A DNA stretch of 64,000 bases from Anaeromyxobacter paludicola (GCF_023169965.1 NZ_AP025592.1:1-64000), one strand, 5' to 3'. Counted from the stretch's first letter, positions 43,018 through 52,241 are shown. The notes: generated by a model not told the origin, from the letters alone. A program made the numbers and translations.

Positions 43018-45225
43018 GTGCGGCCCGAGCGCATGGCGGAACGCCCTTCGGAGAAGGCGCTCTCGGAGTTCATCTCCGAGGCGCAGGAGAACATCGAGGC
43101 CCTCGACCGCGACTTCCTGCGGCTCGAGGACGCCTGCAAGAGCAGTGGCTCGGGCGAAGCCGATCCCGACATCCTGAACGCCGTCTTCCGGGCCGCCCAC
43201 ACGCTCAAGGGCGTCTCGGCCATGTTCGGCGTGGAGCGCATGGCCAGGCTGGCGCACGCGCTCGAGGACCTGCTCGACGCGGTGCGCATGGGGCGGCGCC
43301 CGCTCGACCTGGCCACCTTCAAGCTCCTCAACCAGGCCACCGAGCTGCTCGGGAGGTGCATCGCCGAGGAGGCGGCCGGGAGGCCCCCGGTCACCGGCGA
43401 CGCCGCGGAGCAGCTCGCCCAGGCGCTGCGCGCCAAGCCGGCGCCGGCGTCCGAGGCGGGCGGCGACCCGCTCCAGGCGTACGCGCTCGACCCGGCGCTC
43501 CTCTCGGTGCTGACCGAGTACGAGGAGCACCGGCTCCGCCACAACCTCGGGAAGGGCGCGCGCCTCTTCCGCGTGAAGGTCGGGTTCGACCTCGCCAGCT
43601 TCGACACCGCGCTCGACGCGCTCAAGGCGGGGCTGAAGGAGCTCGGCGAGGTGGTCTCCACCCTCCCGTCCTCCGACGCGAGCGACCCCAACGCCATCGC
43701 CTTCGACCTCCTCTTCTGCTCGGGGTCCACCCGCGACGCCGTGAAGGCCGTCGCCGGCCCGGCGGCGGTGGTCGACGAGGTGCCGCGCGGCCAGCGCGCC
43801 CCCTCGGCCCCGCGCGCCGCCCCGCCCCCGGGGCTCTCGCCGCTCGGCGGGTCCGCGCCGGACGCGCCCGCCTCCGCGATCCCGCTCGCGCCCCCGCCGG
43901 CCAACCTCCCCATCTCGCCCGCGCCCGCCGAGGCGCCGCTCCCGCCCGACCTCCCGCTCGCGGGCCCCGGGCCGGCGGAGCCCGAGACCGGCTCGCTCCG
44001 CTCGGTGTCGCAGGCGGTCCGCGTCGACATCCACAAGCTCGACCGGCTCATGAACGTGGTCGGCGAGCTCGTGCTGGTGAAGACCAGCCTGCTGCAGCTC
44101 GCGGAGCGGATGCGCGGCGGGGAGGACCAGGCCGCGCTCGCCGCCGAGCTGCACCGCGAGAGCCGGAGCCTGGAGCGCAAGCTCAACGACCTGCAGACCG
44201 GGATCCTCGAGGTCCGCATGGTCCCGCTGGGCCAGGTCTTCGACAAGCTCTCGCGCATGGTGCGCAAGCTCACGCGCGACCTCGGCAAGGAGATCGAGTT
44301 CACCACCCAGGGCGGCGACACCGAGCTCGACAAGCTCATCGTCGAGGACCTCTCCGACCCGCTCATGCACCTCATCCGGAACTCGCTCGACCACGCCATC
44401 GAGCCGCCGGAGGTGCGCCGCCAGCGCGGCAAGCCGCGCGCCGGGCTGATCTCGCTGGGCGCCTCGCAGAAGGGCAGCCACGTGCAGATCGTGGTGGAGG
44501 ACGACGGCAACGGCATCGACGACGCCCGCATCCGCGAGGTGGCGGTGAAGCGCGGGCTCGTGACCCAGGAGCAGGTGGCGCAGATGAGCCGGCGGGAGGT
44601 GATGAACCTCATCTTCGTGCCCGGCTTCTCGACCGCGAAGCAGGTGACGTCCCTCTCCGGCCGCGGCGTCGGCATGGACGTGGTGAAGAACAACATCGCC
44701 AACCTGTCGGGCATCATCGACCTGCACACGGAGCTCGGGAAGGGCACCCGGTTCGAGATCACGCTCCCGGTGACCCTCGCCATCATCCGGGCCCTGGTGG
44801 TGAGCGCCGCGCAGCGCACCTACGCCGTGCCGCTCTCGTCGGTGCTCGAGATCCTCACGGTGGACCCGGCCGAGCTCCGCACCATCGAGACCCGCGAGGT
44901 GATCACGCTGCGGGGCGCGACCCTGCCGCTGGTCCGGCTGGCGCGCTTCTTCGGCACGCGCGGCGAGGAGCCGCGCCAGAAGAGCATGCAGGTGGTGGTG
45001 GTGGGGCTCGCGCAGGAGCGGCTCGGCATCGCCGTGGACGAGCTCACCGGGCAGCAGGACGTCGTGGTGAAGCCGCTCGGGCGCGCGCTCGGGACCATCC
45101 GCGGCATCGCCGGGGCCACCGACCTCGGCAACCGCCGCACCGTGCTGGTGCTCGACGTGGGCGCCATCATCGAGGAGGTCGTGCGCGGCGAGGGCGTCCT
45201 GGAGGCGGTCGGCCAGGCCGGGTGA
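43018..45225 (+). CDS. cheA: Chemotaxis histidine kinase CheA
   Basis: A 735-residue class II kinase. P1/Hpt has the phospho-histidine H61 (FRAAHTLKG). A P2-like ferredoxin-fold segment (about 155-245, RLFRVKVGFDL) is followed by a Pro/Ala linker. P3 dimerisation is about 335-395 (DRLMNVVGELVLVK), P4 ATPase near 450-560 (HLIRNSLDHAIEPP, GRGVGMDVV) and the P5 CheW-like C-terminus. The start may be the GTG at 43018 or the ATG at 43033. It is the first che gene; CheR, CheB, two CheWs and a CheY follow. No receptor gene is in this operon. Confidence 0.97.
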   Translation: MRPERMAERPSEKALSEFISEAQENIEALDRDFLRLEDACKSSGSGEADPDILNAVFRAAHTLKGVSAMFGVERMARLAHALEDLLDAVRMGRRPLDLATFKLLNQATELLGRCIAEEAAGRPPVTGDAAEQLAQALRAKPAPASEAGGDPLQAYALDPALLSVLTEYEEHRLRHNLGKGARLFRVKVGFDLASFDTALDALKAGLKELGEVVSTLPSSDASDPNAIAFDLLFCSGSTRDAVKAVAGPAAVVDEVPRGQRAPSAPRAAPPPGLSPLGGSAPDAPASAIPLAPPPANLPISPAPAEAPLPPDLPLAGPGPAEPETGSLRSVSQAVRVDIHKLDRLMNVVGELVLVKTSLLQLAERMRGGEDQAALAAELHRESRSLERKLNDLQTGILEVRMVPLGQVFDKLSRMVRKLTRDLGKEIEFTTQGGDTELDKLIVEDLSDPLMHLIRNSLDHAIEPPEVRRQRGKPRAGLISLGASQKGSHVQIVVEDDGNGIDDARIREVAVKRGLVTQEQVAQMSRREVMNLIFVPGFSTAKQVTSLSGRGVGMDVVKNNIANLSGIIDLHTELGKGTRFEITLPVTLAIIRALVVSAAQRTYAVPLSSVLEILTVDPAELRTIETREVITLRGATLPLVRLARFFGTRGEEPRQKSMQVVVVGLAQERLGIAVDELTGQQDVVVKPLGRALGTIRGIAGATDLGNRRTVLVLDVGAIIEEVVRGEGVLEAVGQAG

Positions 45226-45226
45226 C

Positions 45227-46051
45227 ATGTACCTCGAGCACTACGGGCTCCACGCCAAGCCCTTCTCCAAGACCCCCGACCCCGCGTTCCTCTACCACTC
45301 GCCCCAGCACGCCGAGGCGCTGGCCCGCCTCTCGCACGCCCTCGAGGAGCGGGAGCCGGCGGTGCTCACCGGCGAGGTGGGCGCGGGCAAGACCACGCTG
45401 TCGCGCGCGCTGGTGGACGCCTTCGCGGACCGCTGCCGCTTCGCGCTGGTCGTGAACCCGGCGCTGCCGGCGGCCCAGCTCCTCTCCGCCGTCTCCGACG
45501 CCTTCGGCCTGCCGCGCCAGAAGCGCAAGGGCGACGTCTACGCCGCCCTGGCCGAGCTCGCCGCCGCCCTCGACGAGGAGGACCAGTTTCCCGTGGTGCT
45601 GGTGGACGAGGCCCAGATGCTCCCCGGCCGCGGCGCCTACGACGAGCTGCGCCTGCTCACCAACCTCACCGCCGACGACCGGGCGCTCATCGGGCTCGTG
45701 CTCATCGGCCAGCCGGAGCTGCGCGACCGGATCCGCGGCAAGGGCGGCGAGGCGTTCGCGCAGCGGATCGGCGTCGCCTACCACCTCGGCGCGCTCGAGG
45801 CGCCCGAGGTGGGGGCCTACCTCGCCCACCGGCTGCGCGTCGCCGGGCGCGAGGAGCCGCTCTTCACCGAGGACGCGGTGCTCGAGATCCACGCCCGCTC
45901 CGGGGGCGTGCCGCGGCGCATCAACCAGCTCGCCGCGAGCTCCCTCCTCGAGGGGTTCGCCCGCGAGCTGCAGCGGCTCGACGCCGGGGTCGTCCAGGCC
46001 GCGGCCGCCGATCTCGACGCCTATCTGGGCGGGAAGCCCGTCCGGGGGTAG
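45227..46051 (+). CDS. ExeA/GspA-like AAA ATPase in chemosensory operon
   Basis: A 274-residue ATPase of the ExeA/MSHA MshM type: MYLEHYGL-x3-PFSKTPDPAFLY at the N-terminus, Walker A GEVGAGKT (49-56), Walker B VVLVDEAQ, and GVPRRINQL near the end. The family usually helps assemble type II secretion or pilus machinery and often carries a peptidoglycan-binding domain; here the protein ends with the ATPase, so no wall-binding part exists. The ATG follows the cheA stop by one base. Its place inside a che operon suggests a role in positioning or assembling the array, which is inference. Confidence 0.9.
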   Translation: MYLEHYGLHAKPFSKTPDPAFLYHSPQHAEALARLSHALEEREPAVLTGEVGAGKTTLSRALVDAFADRCRFALVVNPALPAAQLLSAVSDAFGLPRQKRKGDVYAALAELAAALDEEDQFPVVLVDEAQMLPGRGAYDELRLLTNLTADDRALIGLVLIGQPELRDRIRGKGGEAFAQRIGVAYHLGALEAPEVGAYLAHRLRVAGREEPLFTEDAVLEIHARSGGVPRRINQLAASSLLEGFARELQRLDAGVVQAAAADLDAYLGGKPVRG

Positions 46052-46065
46052 ACTGCGGGAACACC

Positions 46066-47076
46066 ATGGACTTCCTCAAGATCCGGAAGAAGGCCCAGGA
46101 GCGGTCGGAGGCGCGCGCCAGCGCCACCCGTCCCCCGCCCGCGCCCGCGATCTCGGAGGAGCGCCCCCCCTCGGCCGCGCCGTCCATGATGCCGCTCGAG
46201 GATCCCCCGGCGCCCGCGCCGCGCGAGGTCCCCTCCCGGATGCCGGAGGACCGGGCCCCGCCCGCGCCCGCCGAGCTCCTCTCGGCGGCGCTGACCTCCG
46301 CCCTCGCGCCGGTCTTCCCGCCGGTCTCGATGATGCCGCTCGAGGAGCCCTCGCCCGCGCCGAAGGGCGCGCCCGCGCCGCTCTGGTCCCCCGCGCTCAT
46401 CCCCGCCGACGCGCCCCCCGAGCGGGCCGATCGCGCCGCGCCGCCGCCCGCGGCCCCCCGCGCCGCGCCCGAGCCGCCGCCCGAGCCGACGCCCGAGCTC
46501 CCGCCGCGCCAGCCGGCCGACGCGCTCTCCGAGTTCTTCTTCGCCCAGGACGAGGTCGGCCCGGCCGTGCCGGACCTGGGGCTGTGCGATCCCGGCGCGC
46601 AGTCCGCCGGGGAGGCGCCGGAGGCGCGGCGCGAGTACCTCGCCTTCCGGCTCGGCGGCGAGGAGTACGCCTTCGCCATCGACTTCATCCGCGAGATCCT
46701 GAAGGCGCCGCCGATCACCGAGGTGCCGCGCGCGCCGGCGCACGTCCTCGGGGTGATCACCGTGCGCGGCGACGTCATCCCGGTCTTCGATCCCCGGCGG
46801 CGGCTCGGGCTCGCGCCGGCCCCCGCGGAGGGGAGGGGACAGGGCCGGGTCATCATCTGCGACGCCGGCGAGGGGCCGTGCGGGCTCCTCGTGGACGCGG
46901 TCGCGCAGGTGGTGCGCCTGCCGCCGTCCGCCATCGAGCAGAAGCCGCAAGGCATCGTCGGCAGCTCGGCCGAGTACATCGCCGGCATCGGGCGCGAGCG
47001 GGACCGGCTCTACATCCTGCTCGACCTCGCCGCCGTGCTGCGCTTCTCCAAGCCCAAGGAGGCGCTCGCCCCATGA
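46066..47076 (+). CDS. cheW: CheW-domain protein with long Pro/Ala-rich N-terminal region
   Basis: A 336-residue adaptor whose CheW fold occupies only the last 150 residues (EYLAFRLGGEEYAFAIDFIREILK, then HVLGVITVRGDVIPVFD). The first 185 residues are Pro/Ala-rich and predicted disordered, with MMPLED (41-46) and MMPLEE (89-94) repeated and a hydrophobic segment DALSEFFFAQDEV near 160. The repeated short motif may be a docking site, for example for CheR, CheB or the ATPase. It begins 14 bases after the ATPase gene and overlaps the second cheW (ATGA). Confidence 0.93.
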   Translation: MDFLKIRKKAQERSEARASATRPPPAPAISEERPPSAAPSMMPLEDPPAPAPREVPSRMPEDRAPPAPAELLSAALTSALAPVFPPVSMMPLEEPSPAPKGAPAPLWSPALIPADAPPERADRAAPPPAAPRAAPEPPPEPTPELPPRQPADALSEFFFAQDEVGPAVPDLGLCDPGAQSAGEAPEARREYLAFRLGGEEYAFAIDFIREILKAPPITEVPRAPAHVLGVITVRGDVIPVFDPRRRLGLAPAPAEGRGQGRVIICDAGEGPCGLLVDAVAQVVRLPPSAIEQKPQGIVGSSAEYIAGIGRERDRLYILLDLAAVLRFSKPKEALAP

Positions 47077-47714
47077 CCCCTCGCGACGCGACCGGTCCGC
47101 AGCGCCACCTCACCGAGCGGCGCGAGCCGGCCGCACCGGCCGATCCGGTCGTCCAGCTCTGCGCCTTCCGGGTGGGCGACGAGGAGTACGTCCTCGATCT
47201 GATGCGCATCCGGGAGATCGTCCAGCCGCTGCCCATCACCCCGGTGCCGCACGCGCCCGAGTACGTCGAGGGGGTGCTCAACCTCCGGGGCGAGGTGATC
47301 CCGGTGGTGGACGTGCGCAGGCGCTTCGGCCTCCCGGCGCAGCCGCCCACCCGCAAGACCAAGTACCTCATCGTCCACGTGGGCGGCCGGGTGCTGGCGC
47401 TGGTGGTGGACGGCGTGAGCGACGTGCTGCGCATCCCCCGCTCGGCCATCCGCGCCGCGCCCGAGCTCGTCGGCTCCGGCGCCCGGCGCTTCTTCCTGGG
47501 CGTCTGCGGCGCGGAGGCCGGCGCCGCCCGCCCGGTCCCCGGCGCCGCCCCGGCGCCCGCCGCCCCCGGCCGCGCGCCCACCCGGACCCTCCAGCGGTCG
47601 GCCGGGCCCACGCGCATGCGGCTCCTGCTCAACGTGAAGGCGCTCCTCGAGCCCTCGGCGCCGGCGGCCCTCGCCGCGGCGCGCGCGCTCGCCGGGGCCA
47701 TGAGGAACGGATGA
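47073..47714 (+). CDS. cheW: CheW adaptor protein
   Basis: A 213-residue receptor-kinase coupling protein. The CheW core is VQLCAFRVGDEEYVLDLMRIREIV, VEGVLNLRGEVIPVVDVRRRFG and LALVVDGVSDVLRI. A Pro/Ala insert (about 155-180) lies before the last strand-helix (RMRLLLNVKALLEP), making it longer than E. coli CheW (167). Two CheW types in one operon suggest one binds receptors and the other a different partner. Four-base overlaps with the genes on both sides. Confidence 0.95.
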   Translation: MTPRDATGPQRHLTERREPAAPADPVVQLCAFRVGDEEYVLDLMRIREIVQPLPITPVPHAPEYVEGVLNLRGEVIPVVDVRRRFGLPAQPPTRKTKYLIVHVGGRVLALVVDGVSDVLRIPRSAIRAAPELVGSGARRFFLGVCGAEAGAARPVPGAAPAPAAPGRAPTRTLQRSAGPTRMRLLLNVKALLEPSAPAALAAARALAGAMRNG

Positions 47715-49795
47715 CCACACCCCGCGATCCCCCCGACTCCGTGGGAGGAGACGCCGAGGAGGAGGCGCGCTACCGCGCCGTCTGCCGGCTCGACCCTTCG
47801 GCCCAACTCGCCGCGCTGCTCGGCTGGCTCGCCGACCCGAGCTGGCGGGTGCGGAACGCGGCGGTCGAGCGGATCACGCTCCTCGAGGACCCGGCCCCGG
47901 CGCTCCCCGCCCTGGTGGCGGCGCTCGGCGCCGACAGCTTCCCCGGCCGGCGGAACGCCTCCGCGGCCGCGCTGGTCCGGTTCGGCGCGCGCGCGGTCGG
48001 GCCGCTGCTGGGCCGCCTCGCCGCCCCGACGCCGGAGGAGCGGACCGGCACCCTCGAGATCCTGGGCGAGATCCGGGAGCGCCAGTCGGCCCCGGCGGTG
48101 GCGCGGGCGCTCGGCGACCCCGACCCGAACGTCCGCGTCGCGGCGGCCGAGGCGCTCGGCAAGATCGGCGGCCCGGAGTGCGAGGCGGCGCTGCGCGGCG
48201 CGCTCGAGCTCCAGGATCGGCCGGTGCGCCAGGCCGCGCTGGAGGGGCTGGCGCAGCTCCGCGCCGCGCCGCCGGTGGCGATCCTGTCCGCGCTCTGGGG
48301 CGAGCGGCTCCTGCGGCGCCCGGCCTGCCGGCTCCTCGGGTTCTCCGACGACCCGGCCGCGCTGGCGCTGCTCGCCGAGGCGCTCTCCGAGCCGGCCCGC
48401 ACGGTGCGCGAGATCGCGCTCGGCGCGGTGGGCCAGCAGCGGCTCCGCCGCTCCCCCGAGGCGCTCGGGCCGCTGGCGCGCGCGGTGCGCGAGCTGCCGG
48501 GCCGCGCCTCGCTGGCCGACCAGTGCCTGGGCGCGCTCGGGAGCGAGGACCCGGCGGTCGCCGCCGGCGGCATCGCGGTCCTGCAGTGGATGGGCGATCC
48601 CGCCCACGCCCCGGCGCTGGCGCGCGCGGCCGAGGACGAGCGGCTGCGGCCCCTCGCCGCCGCGGCGCTCGAGCTCCTCGGCCACGACCTCGCGCCGGTG
48701 CTGCGCCCGGTGCTCCACGAGCTCTCGCCCGCCGCCCGCGCCGTGGTGCTCGGCGCGCTGGCGCGCCAGGGCGACGCCTCGGTGCTGCCGGACCTCCTCG
48801 CCGAGGTCGCGGGGGACGACGAGCTGGCGCGGGCCGCGGCGGTCGAGGGGCTGGGCCGCCTCGGCGACCTGCGCGCCGTGCCGGCGCTGGCGGAGCTGCT
48901 GCGGCAGCCCGACGCCAGCCTGTCGGGCGCGGCGGTGGCGGCGCTGGCGCTCCTCGCGACCCGGGGCCCCGAGCACGCGGCGCGCGTCCGCGCCGTCTAC
49001 CGCGACTGCGCCGAGCCCCCCGCGCCGGCGCTCCTGCGCCTCGTGGCCCGGGTGGGCGAGCCGGAGGACCTGCCGGCCTTGCGCGCCGGCCTGCGGGCGC
49101 CCCACCGCGGCACGCGCGTGGCCGCCGCCGCGGCGCTCTCCTCCCTCGCCAGCCAGGGCATGATGGGCATGGAGCCGCCGCACGAGCTCCTCGACGCGCT
49201 CGACGACCGCGACCCGTCGGTGCGCGCCGCCGCCGCCCAGGCGGTGGGCGCGTCGGCCCGGTCGCTCCGCGAGCGCGCCCAGGCCGCGGGCCAGCCGCTG
49301 CCGACCTGCGGCGAGGCGGCCCGGGCCCTCGCCATGGCGCTGCGGGACGAGGACGCCCTGGTCCGCGCCGCCGCGAGCCGCGCGCTCGGGCGCTGCGGGG
49401 CGGTGGAGTACGCCGACGGCCTGGCCCGCCTCGCCTGCGATCCGGCGGCGCCCGCCGAGGCCGCCGCCGCCGCGGTGCACGCGCTCGCGGAGCTGGGCCG
49501 GGCCGAGCTCCCGGTGCTCGAGTCGGCCGCGCGCCACCCCGACCCCGAGGTGGTGAAGGAGGCGGTCGCCGCCGCCGCCGCCGCGCCGGGCGGGGCCCCG
49601 CTGCTCCTCGCCGCCGCCGCGCACCCGCGCTGGGACGTCCGCCGGGCCGCCGCGCGCGCCATCTCGCAGCGCGGCGACGAGGCGCTGCTCGAGCCGCTGC
49701 GCCGGCTCGCCCGGGCCGAGGAGGACGGGCTCGTCGCCGAGGCGTTCGCCGAGGCGGTGCAGGCGCTCGAGTCGAGGCCCCGGGGCGCCCCATGA
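47711..49795 (+). CDS. HEAT-repeat protein of the chemosensory operon
   Basis: A 694-residue alpha-helical repeat protein with no signal peptide. About twenty HEAT/PBS-lyase-type units span the chain, marked by phrases such as PDPNVRVAAAEALGKIGG, ARAAAVEGLGRLGDLRAVPALAELL and DPSVRAAAAQAVGA. Such solenoids are protein-binding scaffolds. To my memory the Che7 system of Myxococcus xanthus includes a HEAT-repeat partner (Cpc7) that binds a CheW, so a similar role is plausible. It overlaps both neighbours by 4 bases, showing strict co-translation with cheW and cheR. Confidence 0.92.
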   Translation: MTTPRDPPDSVGGDAEEEARYRAVCRLDPSAQLAALLGWLADPSWRVRNAAVERITLLEDPAPALPALVAALGADSFPGRRNASAAALVRFGARAVGPLLGRLAAPTPEERTGTLEILGEIRERQSAPAVARALGDPDPNVRVAAAEALGKIGGPECEAALRGALELQDRPVRQAALEGLAQLRAAPPVAILSALWGERLLRRPACRLLGFSDDPAALALLAEALSEPARTVREIALGAVGQQRLRRSPEALGPLARAVRELPGRASLADQCLGALGSEDPAVAAGGIAVLQWMGDPAHAPALARAAEDERLRPLAAAALELLGHDLAPVLRPVLHELSPAARAVVLGALARQGDASVLPDLLAEVAGDDELARAAAVEGLGRLGDLRAVPALAELLRQPDASLSGAAVAALALLATRGPEHAARVRAVYRDCAEPPAPALLRLVARVGEPEDLPALRAGLRAPHRGTRVAAAAALSSLASQGMMGMEPPHELLDALDDRDPSVRAAAAQAVGASARSLRERAQAAGQPLPTCGEAARALAMALRDEDALVRAAASRALGRCGAVEYADGLARLACDPAAPAEAAAAAVHALAELGRAELPVLESAARHPDPEVVKEAVAAAAAAPGGAPLLLAAAAHPRWDVRRAAARAISQRGDEALLEPLRRLARAEEDGLVAEAFAEAVQALESRPRGAP

Positions 49796-50670
49796 CCCCG
49801 CCGCTCGACCAGTGCCCGGTCATGACGGTCGAGGAGTTCCGCCTCCTGCGGGATCTCATCTACGACTACTGCGGGCTCTACTTCAGGGACGAGATGCGCT
49901 ACCTGCTCGAGCGCCGCCTCGCGCCCCGGCTGCAGGTGCACGCGCTGCAGAGCTTCAAGGAGTACCACCACTTCCTGCGCTACGACGTGGGGCGCCGGGC
50001 CGAGCTCGACAGCGCGGTCGAGATCCTCACCACCAACGAGACCTACTTCTACCGGGAGCCGCACCAGCTCCGCGCCTTCTCCGAGGAGATCCTGCCGGTG
50101 CTGGCGCAGGAGCGCGCCCGCGAGCGGAAGCTGCGCATCTGGAGCGCGGGCTGCAGCACCGGCGAGGAGGTCTACACCATCGCCATCCTGCTGCGGACCT
50201 CCGGGCTCTTCGACGGCTGGGACGTGGACATCTTCGGCTCCGACATCGCGCGCCGGGTGCTCGCGGTGGCGCGGGCGGGCGTCTACGGCGCCAACGCCTT
50301 CCGCAACGAGGAGGCCGAGGGGATCCGCCGCTGGTTCCGCCCGGCCGACGGCGGGAAGCTGGCGGTGCTCGACGCCGTCCGCAAGGACGTCTCCTTCAGC
50401 CACCTCAACCTGCTCGACGAGGGGATGATGAGCCTCGTGGGGCGGGTGGACGCCATCTTCTGCCGCAACGTGATGATCTACTTCGACCTGCCGGCGCGGA
50501 AGCGCGTGGTGAGGAGCTTCCACGACAAGCTGCAGCCGGGCGGATTCCTGATGCTCGGCCACTCGGAGTCGCTGCTCAACGTCACCGCCGACTTCGAGCT
50601 GGTCCACCTGAAGAACGACCTCGTGTACCGCAAGCCCTACGCCGCCTCCTCCTGCCGAGCCACCCCGTGA
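49792..50670 (+). CDS. cheR: Chemoreceptor methyltransferase CheR
   Basis: SAM-dependent enzyme that methylates receptor glutamates. It has 292 residues. The N-terminal helical domain (about 10-80) has YCGLYFRDEMRYLLERRL. The SAM domain has TTNETYFYREPHQLRAF, IWSAGCSTGEEVYTIA and the typical FCRNVMIYFD; it ends with GHSESLLN. ATGA overlap with the HEAT gene and GTGA overlap with cheB. The receptor at 33154 lacks a C-terminal tether, so tether-independent binding is expected. Confidence 0.97.
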   Translation: MTPPLDQCPVMTVEEFRLLRDLIYDYCGLYFRDEMRYLLERRLAPRLQVHALQSFKEYHHFLRYDVGRRAELDSAVEILTTNETYFYREPHQLRAFSEEILPVLAQERARERKLRIWSAGCSTGEEVYTIAILLRTSGLFDGWDVDIFGSDIARRVLAVARAGVYGANAFRNEEAEGIRRWFRPADGGKLAVLDAVRKDVSFSHLNLLDEGMMSLVGRVDAIFCRNVMIYFDLPARKRVVRSFHDKLQPGGFLMLGHSESLLNVTADFELVHLKNDLVYRKPYAASSCRATP

Positions 50671-51827
50671 CCCCCCCCGAGCGAGCTCCCCGCGGTCCCC
50701 GCACGTTGCGCGTCATGGTGGTCGACGACTCGACCTCCATGCGCCGCACCATCAGCGACATGCTCTCCTACGAGCGCGGCGTCCAGGTCGTCGGCCGCGA
50801 GTCGTACGGCGAGGAGGCCCTCAAGGAGGCCTTCGAGATCAAGCCGGACGCCATCTGCCTCGACCTGCAGATGCCGCGGCTCGACGGCTTCACCTTCCTG
50901 CGGCTGCTCATGTCCCGGCAGCCCACGCCGGTCATCGTCATCTCCTCCAACTCCCGGAAGAGCGACGTCTTCAAGGCCCTCGAGCTCGGCGCGCTCGACT
51001 TCATCGCCAAGCCCGAGGGGCCCGACGCCGATCTCACCGCCATCCGGGACGACCTCCTCGAGAAGATCGGCACCGTCCGCGCGCTCCAGATCGGGAACCT
51101 CGACCAGTCGGCGCGCTCCGCCGCGCCGACGGCTCGAGCGGATCACCTCGACCAGTCGGCGCGGCCCCCCCCGGCCTCGGAGCCGGCCCGCGAGCGGCCG
51201 GCGGCGCGCCGCGCCCCCGCGCCCCGCGCGCCCGAGCCGATGCGGCTGCTCGTCATCGGGGCCTCGACCGGCGGCCCGCCGGCGCTGCAGCGGCTCTTGA
51301 CCGCGCTCCCGGGCGACCTGCCGCTCGCGGTGGTGGTGGGCCAGCACATGCCGGAGCGGTTCACGGCGGCCTTCGCCGAGCGGCTCGGCCGGACCAGCTC
51401 CTTCTCGGTCTCCGAGGCGGCCGACCGGGACGTCGTGGCGCCGGGCCGGGTGCTGGTGGCGCCGGGCGGCAAGCACCTGCAGCTCCTGCGCGATCCGTCG
51501 GGCGAGATCCGCTGCGCGGTCCTCGACGCGGCCCGCGTCCCGGGCCGGCGCTACTGTCCCAGCGTGGATCTCATCCTGGAGTCGGCCGCGCGCGTCCTGG
51601 GCGAGCGGGTGGCCGGCGTGATCCTCACCGGCATGGGGAACGACGGCCGCAAGGGGATCGAGGCGGTGAAGGCCGCCGGCGGGCTCACCATCGCGGAGTC
51701 GGAGGAGACGGCCGTGGTCTACGGGATGCCGAAGGAGGCGGTCGCCTCCGGGTGCGTGGACGAGATCCTGCCGCTCGGCGCCATCGCCGGGCGGCTGGTG
51801 CGCTTCACGGGCCGGGAGGGCGCATGA
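50667..51827 (+). CDS. cheB: Chemotaxis methylesterase CheB
   Basis: A 386-residue receptor methylesterase/deamidase. The receiver has D20-D21 and phospho-acceptor D66 (CLDLQMPRLDG). A linker (about 135-190) is Pro/Ala/Arg-rich and contains LDQSAR twice. The catalytic domain has S200 (GASTGGP), H227 (GQHMPE) and D326 (TGMGNDG), all intact. The GTG start overlaps the cheR stop. Phosphorylation by CheA should activate it, giving adaptation feedback. Confidence 0.97.
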   Translation: MTPPERAPRGPRTLRVMVVDDSTSMRRTISDMLSYERGVQVVGRESYGEEALKEAFEIKPDAICLDLQMPRLDGFTFLRLLMSRQPTPVIVISSNSRKSDVFKALELGALDFIAKPEGPDADLTAIRDDLLEKIGTVRALQIGNLDQSARSAAPTARADHLDQSARPPPASEPARERPAARRAPAPRAPEPMRLLVIGASTGGPPALQRLLTALPGDLPLAVVVGQHMPERFTAAFAERLGRTSSFSVSEAADRDVVAPGRVLVAPGGKHLQLLRDPSGEIRCAVLDAARVPGRRYCPSVDLILESAARVLGERVAGVILTGMGNDGRKGIEAVKAAGGLTIAESEETAVVYGMPKEAVASGCVDEILPLGAIAGRLVRFTGREGA

Positions 51828-52213
51828 CCGGCCCGACGCTCTCCGCGCTGGTGGTGGACGACAGCGGCGCCATGCGCAAGCAGCTCGCCTACGCGCTGCA
51901 GCGGGTGATGGGCATCCACGCCACCGAGGCCACCGACGGGGCCGACGCCTGGCGCAAGCTCTCGACCGGCTCCTACGACGTGGTGCTCACCGACATCAAC
52001 ATGCCGCTCATGGACGGGCTGAAGCTCATCGCCCTCGTCCGGCAGAGCGGCGGCGTGCACCAGCGGGTGCCCATCGTGGTCATCACCACCGAGGGCGCCA
52101 CCGAGGACCGCCGGCGCGCGATGGACCTCGGCGCGAGCGCCTACCTCGTGAAGCCGGTCCAGTCGCAGCAGGTGGTCGAGGCGGTGCGGCAGCTCTTCAA
52201 GCGGACCGCCTGA
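51824..52213 (+). CDS. cheY: CheY-type single-domain response regulator
   Basis: A 129-residue receiver: acid pair D12-D13 (VVDDSGAMR), phospho-acceptor D57 (VLTDINMPLMDG), threonine in VVITTEGA and lysine in YLVKPV. No output domain, so it acts by protein contact, for example at a flagellar or motility motor, or as a phosphate sink. ATGA overlap with cheB. Last gene of the che operon, followed by a hairpin shared with xthA. Confidence 0.95.
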   Translation: MTGPTLSALVVDDSGAMRKQLAYALQRVMGIHATEATDGADAWRKLSTGSYDVVLTDINMPLMDGLKLIALVRQSGGVHQRVPIVVITTEGATEDRRRAMDLGASAYLVKPVQSQQVVEAVRQLFKRTA

Positions 52214-52218
52214 GCGGC

Positions 52219-52241
52219 GGCGCGCGCCCCCGCGGCGCGCC
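52219..52241. terminator. Hairpin between cheY and xthA
   Basis: Seven-base-pair stem GGCGCGC/GCGCGCC with a 9-base loop, filling the 28-base gap between two convergent stops. No T-tract. Confidence 0.5.

Noticed and set aside
42013-45228. A 1071-codon minus-strand frame opposite nusB and cheA
   Set aside because: His/Leu/Glu/Arg-rich low-complexity translation with no family motif; the plus strand holds complete nusB and cheA.
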